Below are positions 57,588-64,000 of a stretch of 64,000 nucleotides of DNA, in pieces; within the stretch, counting starts at the first letter, position 1; every line of letters begins with the position of its first letter. Made by a program: the position numbers and the translations under genes. The notes under the pieces are model-generated. The model searched no databases. It was given only the letters and a program-made list of their open reading frames with translations, and was not told where the DNA came from. The DNA is taken from contig CM064874.1 of assembly GCA_032719365.1 (NCBI GenBank), positions 28,816,716-28,880,715 of the forward strand, written 5' to 3'. The stretch is from Prinsepia uniflora. Taxonomy: Eukaryota; Streptophyta; Magnoliopsida; Rosales; Rosaceae.

Positions 57588-58023
57588 TGTAAAACCCAAA
57601 ATCACCGGAAGAATGTGGAGTTGCCATGTGACCCATAATTCTCGAAATGACCAAATTATCTCCGACAATAATACTTAAAGCACAAGCACCAAATAAGGAT
57701 GACACATGGAAGTTTCTCCACCCTCAATCTGCGTAACACGTGTCAGTACACAAATCGAGGAGCATTTGTCCCACATCGAAACTATGGAAATTAAACATCT
57801 CACTCATCCCTACATAAGGGGAACACATTTCCCAATAAAGTTAATTTTGTTCAACGCTATTTAAGCTCTTGAGATTTCTCTTTCAAAACTGACTTAAGAA
57901 TTGGAGTGTTCTTGGTCGAACAACCCCCCGGGTCTCGATCATTGAACGAATGATAGTTAATTGTTTGCTGTTTGTAGGGATCCTTGAGTCTTTTGAGTTT
58001 AAAGGACGAATTCTACTTCAACA
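57588..58023 (+). repeat. 5' LTR, 436 bp
   Basis: TGTAAAACCCAAAATCACCG to CTACTTCAACA. It matches the 3' copy from 61580 closely over the first ~135 bp (tctcgaaatgaccaaatt, gacaataatacttaaagc), but lacks a ~47-bp segment that the 3' copy has at about 61690-61735. Downstream of gtttctccaccctc the 3' copy is lost. Confidence 0.85.
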
Positions 58024-58025
58024 AC

Positions 58026-58045
58026 TGGTGCTTTAATTGAGAGCT
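58026..58045 (+). other. Primer binding region
   Basis: TGGTGCTTTAATTGAGAGC follows the LTR end by two bases. The wording TGGTGCTTTCATTGAGAG is recurrent after LTRs of Tat-like plant elements. The tRNA is not assigned. Confidence 0.65.
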
Positions 58046-58169
58046 TGGAAATATTCAAGAAGAAGCTTTCACGATCATTCATCGTTCATCGTGCATAACG
58101 TTGTTCGAAGATCTTGAACGTTGTTCATCGTTCGACAACAACTTTCCATTCAAGATTCTCCGATTCAGC

Positions 58170-59979
58170 ATGGCTAGGGTTCGTCGATCCGTTCGATCAG
58201 CCAGAGAAGGTGTTTCTTCCTCAACTACTCAGACAAGGAATGAAGCTCACATAGAGACTCCGGAGGAGCGCCCAATTCGTCCATGACGTGTGTCCATAAA
58301 AGCGCCCATGGAGACGCAGGGAAGGATGCCAACCTTCATCTTCGGAGCGTTCCCTTCTCCAACAACCTAAGTACCTGCGTTAGGGGAAGGAACTTCAACC
58401 TTACAGCAAACAAGCGGGTGGATAGTGGGAGGAGCATCAAGGCAGAGTCAGCCCACTACAAACCTGGATTTGCGGGATTTCTTGGATGGGAGCCACTACA
58501 TCTCAGGGAGGAGTCACCACCAACCTCCCCAAGATAACTTGGTACAACAAGTAGAAAGGTTGAGCAGCCAAGTTCAACTTCAGGCAGAGCTTTTACAGCG
58601 ACTCCTAGCAGGAAAAACAGTCCAAGAACCAGAGAGACATTCCACCTGGCGTGGAAGACAAGAGAATGTTCCAAGGCGACCGGGGAAGGAAATGGTCAGT
58701 TGCCGAACAATGTCTCGGGACACCTCATTAAGTGACTCCGGTGAGGAAAGTCACACCCGCAATGAAAGGATCCAACAATGCACAAGACCATCAGTACATG
58801 AGCTGCTTGGAAGTAGGGTTGGGACAACTTCACGGGTGGAGTGCTCACATGGGAGTGGAAGGGAACGTCAGACCTCACATAAAACCCCAAGACGATCAGC
58901 CCATGGCAGTGAAGTGGAGGATGAGGCTTACTTACTTGTTCTACCTCAGAGGTCAAGGGGAGAAGCTCAGGGAGGTTCCCGATAGATAGCGCGTGATGAC
59001 GTGATGGTGATCTAGAAGACGATCTGCATCGCCAAATTCAGCTATCCACACCCTTCATGAGGGATATTGAAGAGGAGTCGTTCCCACAAAAGTTTCCGAC
59101 GCTAACTTCACTTAGTTCAAAACTTCTAACCCAGTGAAGCATATAGATTACTATCGGGGAGTCATGTTTCCCCATAGACACAATAACACACTCATGTGCA
59201 AAGTGTTTCAAGCGTCTCTTCAAGGCTAAGCCATGACGTGGTTTAGTCATCTCCCTAGGATGACGATCGCTTCTTTTGAAGAGTTGGTTCTGGCAATCGT
59301 AAAGGAGTACTCACAACTTCATACGGTCGAGGTAAATGAAGACAATCTCTTCTCCATCCGGAAGCGAGCAAAAGAAAGCCTCCGCCAATACATCCAGAGG
59401 TACTGCGAGGAAAAGTCTCGAATTGTTGGCTGCAGCGACCTTGTTGCTGCAATGACATTCAAACAAGGGCTTCCCTGGGACAGCCAGCTCTACGGAAAAA
59501 TTTTCATGGGCAATGCATGAAGCCTCAACAAGATGCTTTCTCTAGCAGAGTGTCATGCATGCTGGGAGGATGAAAAGAGTGTTGCACATGCGCCAAATCA
59601 TACCGAGTCGAGCGAGAAAGCCTTAAAACCGTCATCACCACGCAAAGACAATATTAGTGGCAAATTTTCACATGAGGGGTTCAACAAACGCAAGGCGAAC
59701 CAAACTCCTAATGCCTCAACCATCGAGAAGCCTAAAGTGCAATTCTCAATATCAGTCCACCAGATTCATGATGAGATCCAAGATAAGACTTGGTTCAAAA
59801 AACCGGGACCCATCAAAGGCAATCAGGAGAAAGCTGATAAAACCAAATGGTGCACCTATCATGAATGCTACGGGCACAATATCAGCACATGCATATCTTT
59901 CGAAAGATATCTCCAGAATCTCGTAAAAGAAGGACATTGCACAGACTACATAAAAGAAAAACTGCATATCACATGGTGA
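58170..59979 (+). pseudogene. gag of Tat-like Ty3/gypsy element, broken
   Basis: Starts MARVRRSVRSAREGVSSS (58170) and stops at 58284. It reopens in the same frame (58425-58985) with a coiled-coil-like VQQVERLSSQVQLQAELLQR, then shifts frame. The capsid domain is 59233-59520 (MTWFSHLPRMTIASFEELV, RAKESLRQYIQRYCEE, AMTFKQGLPWDS). One TGA at 59518-59520 (probably from CGA) separates it from 59533-59979, which is in the same frame. That part ends with a knuckle-like WCTYHECYGHNISTC and YLQNLVKEGH. Gag forms the particle shell and binds the RNA. Here at least one frameshift and two stops block it, though the domain order is complete. Confidence 0.85.
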
Positions 59980-60206
59980 ACAAAGAACCCAAGGAGCCTG
60001 CATCAAAAGTGATCTGCATCGACTAGCTGCATATCAAAATTGGAGGGACATAGAAGCCTATGAAACTTTCAATTTTGTTTTTTATGTTTTCTTAAAAATT
60101 CATGTACCATGCATTTGAATTATTAATAAGATTGAAAAATTGTTCTAAATTCATACAAACATATTTGTACATCATATACAATTTTCAAAACTTATTCCCT
60201 CTAACA

Positions 60207-61335
60207 TCAAAGCCTTCGTCATCGAACAGACCACGCCTTTTCTCTGGAAAGCACCTAAGCCTTCACCATGCTAAGCATCTAAGCCTTCGCCATGCTAAGT
60301 ATCTAAGCCTTCGCCATGCGAAGCACCCAAACATTTGCCATGCGAAGCACCCAAGCCTTCACCTTGTGAAACACCAAAGCCTTCGCTCCTGTGAAGCATC
60401 CAAAGCCTTCGCCCTGCTAAGCACCCAAGCCTTCGCCTTGCGAAGTACCCAAGCCTTCGCCTTGTGAAGCACCCAAGCCTTCGCAAGTCCAAGCCTTCGT
60501 CATGTGAAACATCCAAGCCTTCGCCATGCGAAGAACCGAAGCCTTCGCCTTGCGAAGCACCCAAGCCTTCGACTTGCGAAGCATCCAAGCCTTCGCCATG
60601 CGAAGAACCGAAGCCTTCGCCTTGTGAAGCACCCAAGCCTTAGCCTTGTGAAGCACCCAACCCTTCGCCTTGCAAAGCATCCAAGCCTTCGCCATGTGAA
60701 GCAGCTAAGCCTTCACCTTGTGAAGCACCAAAACCTTCGCTTCTGCGAAGCACCCAAAGCCTTCGCCCCCGCGAAGCGGTCAAAGCCTTCACCCATGCAA
60801 AGCATCAAAGAATTTGCCCCCACGAAGCGCCAAAGTCTTTGTTCTTGCGAAGAATCCAAAGCCTTCGCTTCTGCTAAGCATCCAAAGCCTTCGCTCCTAC
60901 GAAGCAGCCAAAGGCTTCACTCCTGCAAAGCATCCAAAACCTTCGCTCCCGCAGAGCACCAAAGCCTTAATCATGTGAGGCATAAAAACCTTTGCCATGC
61001 GAAGCACCAGAGCCTTCGCCCTTGCGAAGCACCCAAGCCTTCTCCCAACGAAGCATCCAAGCCTCCGCCTTGTGAAGCACCCAAGCCTTCGTCATGCGAA
61101 GCACCCAAGCCTTCGCCCTGCGAAGCATCCAAAACTTTTCGCTACGAAGCATCATGGTCTTCCTCTGGGAAACACCTCAGGCATTTCCTTAGGGAAACAA
61201 TCAAAGCCTTTCTCCAGAAAGCCTGCAAAGCCTTGCTCTCATGAGCGCATCAAGCCCTTCCACTTGGAAGCACTTCAAGCCTTCCTCTAGGAAGCAATCC
61301 AAGTCTTCATCCTAGAAGCAGTCCAGACTCTATCT
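60207..61335. repeat. 24-bp minisatellite, about 46 imperfect copies
   Basis: The unit is aagcacccaagccttcgcc plus four to five more bases. Spacing is mostly 24 bp, with some 22-25 bp variants. Because 24 is a multiple of three, both strands stay open: plus frames read KHPSLRLA octads (60504-61244), minus frames read GEGLGASH or AKAWVLRK octads. Copies at the right end decay gradually (aagcagtccagactctatct near 61316). The motif gccttcgc...gcgaagc is itself an inverted repeat, so single strands can form serial hairpins. Confidence 0.92.
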
Positions 61336-61566
61336 AGGAATCACCCTAGGCGCATTGGAGTCGAAAAGCTCTTAGTGGATGCTCATGGCTGCAATGAGGG
61401 CATGTGACAAACCTACAAGTTCGGAGGCTAGTTCAAACAAATAAAAAGTTTATAGAGGAAGCTTCACACAAGAATGATACAAGAGAAGACGGAGTCCTAC
61501 TCCAAATAAGATTTTCCGGGAATACCAAAAACCTACTTCCCTTAGGATTCCTTGAATTCCTAAGTG

Positions 61567-61579
61567 AAGTGGGGGCATT
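61567..61579 (+). other. Polypurine tract
   Basis: AAGTGGGGGCATT lies immediately before the 3' LTR start TGTGGAACCC. Confidence 0.75.
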
Positions 61580-61765
61580 TGTGGAACCCAAAATCATGGA
61601 AAGAATGTGGAACTGCCACGTGACTCATAATTCTCGAAATGACCAAATTGCCCCCGACAATAATACTTAAAGCCCAAGCACCAAACATGGACCAAGCCCA
61701 CAACACTTACATAGCCTTAACATTGGGCCCAATTAGGGATGACGCATGGAAGTCTCTCCACCCTC
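61580..61765 (+). repeat. 3' LTR, truncated
   Basis: TGTGGAACCCAAAATCATGG onward matches the 5' LTR until ccaccctc (61765). It then jumps into an unrelated LTR fragment. Confidence 0.8.
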
Positions 61766-63045
61766 TATATGTGTGATTCTATGATTATGATTGTGGTATT
61801 TATGATTTACGTATTTGCATGTATTTCGATATTTATGATTTTATGTTGTATTTATACGTATGGTTTTGGATTTGGAAATATGGAATCGGGCATGAGACCT
61901 ATGTGATTTGGAAACTATCAGACTTGGAGTCCATTTGATTTAATGAGATATGAGGCTGAGACCCATTTGGTTTACATGATCGGGCTAGAGGCCCAGTTGA
62001 GTATGATATCGAGCATGAGTCTCATTTGTGGTTTATAAAATGTGATTTCTGGTTCGGAGACCCTAAAACGGATTTGGATTTGAGAAATTGGATTTATAGA
62101 TTTATGATGCTTTTATGGAAATTTCGAGCATGGCCCTTTGGAAAGTTTTGAAATGATTTTACAAAATGTTTCCCATATACCATCCTTATATGAGGATATG
62201 TGGATGGTCTCCTCTAGATGTCTGGCACACTGGGGAAGTCACGACACATTACCTGCGAGGGGTCATTGCATGGAGCGACCAAACCGTATAGTGACACAAG
62301 AGGAGAATTGTTAGACGTCTGGGACGTCAGACATCTGGGATGTCAGAGATTGACCTGGGGAGACCCCGGGCAGCACGCGTTTCTTAGACCGTGAGATATG
62401 TCGTCTGGGACGTCAAGTGTCTAGAACGTCAAGTGTCTGGGATGCTAAGCATCTGGGATGCCGAGGATGGGTATTTGGTAAACATGATTTATTGGATTTA
62501 TGAAATGGTGTTTATGTGTTTGATAAATGGATTTGGGCAGTGGCCCACATGGATTTGGATTTACGGATTTCGGTGTTTTACGGTTTTGGGCTGAGTTCCC
62601 ACACTTGGTTGATTTTATGGTTTTGGGCTAAGGCCCTAATGAATTGAGGAAAGAAATGGCTTTGGTTTCTAAACGGTTTTTATTATATTTGAATTAACTG
62701 GTTTTCGTATGCATGCATAGTTTTTATGTGAAGGGCATAAATGTCTTATTTTGTTAAATGAATTTTATTAAATTATTTATTTTCTTCCACTCACAACTTT
62801 TATGGTTTTTAATGCCCTTCAGGTTGATCGCAGTGCGGGCTGTAGCGGAAACCAAGACATCACACTCCTCTACATGTCTTGGCGCGCTCTGGGAGCCCGT
62901 TTTGGCTGTTGGCCTTGGTATCCCTTGTCTGGCCTTCATGTTACACGTGGGTTAGACGGGTGTTTGGCCTTCATGTCGCACGTGGGTTAGACGAGAGCAT
63001 GGTACATCCCGCGTAATCCCAGAGGGATTGGGATGGGTTATGTCA
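61766..63045 (+). repeat. 3' portion of a forward LTR of the large superfamily
   Basis: Its front part is missing. It includes a gacgtc/gatgtc hairpin array (62314-62463), GTATGCATGCATAG (62708), CCACTCAC (near 62787), a clean acceptor-like tttttaatgcccttcag ending 62822, and a terminus gggttatgtca at 63045. A ~42-bp unit with ggccttcatgt and cacgtgggttagacg is duplicated at 62931-63000. Confidence 0.7.
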
Positions 63046-64000
63046 ATGTGCCTGCCCCCGTTTGACACCACGTGACAGATAAGGGATAAAACTGTAACCC
63101 GTTCGGGGTTACCCAGAGTACGCAGGGATTTGAGGCGGTATGTGACGTCTCGATCTCTACTACAGTCTGCATCCGCAATCAACCTGGAGGATGCAAAAAA
63201 GACAAAACATGTGAGTTGACAAAAGTAAGCATTTATTTAAAAACCATTTTACCAAATAAAGCTTTCACCCTCCATTTTACAAAGCATGCATGCATACCAA
63301 TTTAAAACTAGTAGTTTCCAGTGAAAACAACATATACGGAAAACAAGTACTTTCAGGGTAAAACCAACACAGGTTAAAACAAATAACAGGACACAATCGA
63401 TTAGTCAAAAACCACGTGACCCATTCTCATATCCGTCATCCATCCATGTTCGTCAAATCATTCATCTCTATTAGGGAAATCACCCATCTCTATTTGGGAA
63501 ATCTCTTATCTCTATCCGTCAATATCCAACATTGGTCTCATATCGTCAAATTATCCTTTGTTATCACTGTCACGATTTTTATATCGACACGCATGCGATT
63601 CGAATTTACACAACCAATCTACACCTGAGTCTGGAGTCCGCGACTCAACGTCTAGGTGCGACACTAGGCTCGGAGTCCCTGACTCGACGTCTCAGTGCAA
63701 TAACTTGACACTCTTACAAGTAGTGTCATCGTGACCTCTCCGGGGAAACACATCCCTACCGGAGTCATATCCATACGGGGAAACACATTCATTCCAGAGG
63801 CCCTCTCCAATGAAACACATCCCTGACGGAGATATATCAATCATCTCAAAAGGTCCTCTCTGGGGAAACTATTCTTGCCGGAGTCATATCCATCATCTCA
63901 GAGAATGGTCTAAAAACCGTAGAAACACATTTTCAAACCTGTCGATTATCAAATCCAATACAGTTATTTGCACAGGGTCTCAGTCCAAAACCAGTTCCCA
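63046..64000 (-). repeat. Antisense LTR of the superfamily, cut by window end
   Basis: Follows the forward LTR end directly, but lacks the usual first ~45 bases. It contains gtttgacaccacgtgacag, CCTGGAGGATG (about 63184), GTGAGTTGAC (63211), GCATGCATGC (63286), then hairpin units of ctccggggaaacacatccct type (63735-63890) and gactcgacgtct type (63640-63700). The continuation is outside the window. Confidence 0.7.

Larger units (their letters stand above)
57588..61765 (+). mobile_element. Gag-only Tat-like LTR retrotransposon (TR-GAG type) with minisatellite, 3' LTR truncated
   Basis: 5' LTR 57588-58023, PBS region from 58026, gag 58170-59979, a 24-bp tandem array 60207-61335, a polypurine tract at 61567-61579, and the start of a 3' LTR at 61580 that breaks off at 61765. 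No protease, RT, RNase H or integrase motif lies between gag and the array. LTR-gag-LTR elements without pol are known in plants as TR-GAG. Tandem arrays near the 3' end are known in the Tat clade. The combination here appears complete in layout apart from the truncated LTR. It would depend on an autonomous partner. Confidence 0.85.

Noticed and set aside
60504..61244. A 246-codon frame of octapeptide repeats as a protein-coding gene
   Set aside because: The 24-bp period keeps several frames open on both strands. There is no promoter or conserved domain, and it lies in a retrotransposon. I keep it as a minisatellite and list the coding idea only as a test.

Overview
This window is plant nuclear DNA, almost certainly from a eudicot. 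It has one ordinary intron-containing housekeeping gene. The rest is a dense pile of nested LTR retrotransposons, plus one DNA transposon carrying gene fragments. The evidence is the plant-type URM1 gene, the Ty3/gypsy clades (Tekay-like chromovirus, Athila-like, Tat-like) and plant LRR-kinase and GDSL-lipase fragments. I cannot name the species from sequence alone. I saw no tRNA, rRNA, CRISPR or bacterial-type feature.

Layout. 1-7107: an antisense LTR remnant split by a forward, non-coding LTR retrotransposon (187-6145) whose two LTRs carry different large deletions. 7108-10438: a solo LTR. 10444-~18340: an Athila-like element on the minus strand (broken gag, repeat-rich leader, PBS, long LTR), cut by a second solo LTR (12271-15026). 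~18345-23549: a truncated minus-strand non-coding element with a tRNA-iMet PBS and one full LTR. 23550-25475: LTR fragments, one holding a (CA)79 microsatellite. 25476-47810: a second Athila-like remnant whose LTR is split by a solo LTR (27996-47033). That solo LTR is itself split by a complete chromovirus-like element (28221-39871, containing yet another solo LTR at 33048-35896) and by two more solo LTRs (40240-43122, 43696-46420). Every one of these insertions has an exact 5-bp target duplication that I could read directly.

48859-52144: the only intact cellular gene, URM1 (four coding exons, 99 residues), with a repeat-bearing first intron. 52212-57587: a MITE-like foldback, one orphan exon-like ORF, and a Pack-MULE (52870-55350, 9-bp TSD) carrying fragments of a GDSL esterase and an LRR receptor kinase. 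The Pack-MULE sits in the terminal inverted repeat of another foldback transposon. 57588-61765: a gag-only Tat-like element (TR-GAG type) in which about 1.1 kb of 24-bp minisatellite lies where pol would be expected. 61766-64000: two LTR remnants facing each other.

The most interesting pattern is shared by all the large LTRs. Each carries the same ordered motif set (GTGAGTGGAC, then GCATGC, then a family-specific array of mini-hairpins, then GCATGC, GTCCACTCAC and CCTCCAG). It looks like an intron with inverted-repeat boundaries, or a conserved RNA or packaging structure. Its function is inferred, not shown.
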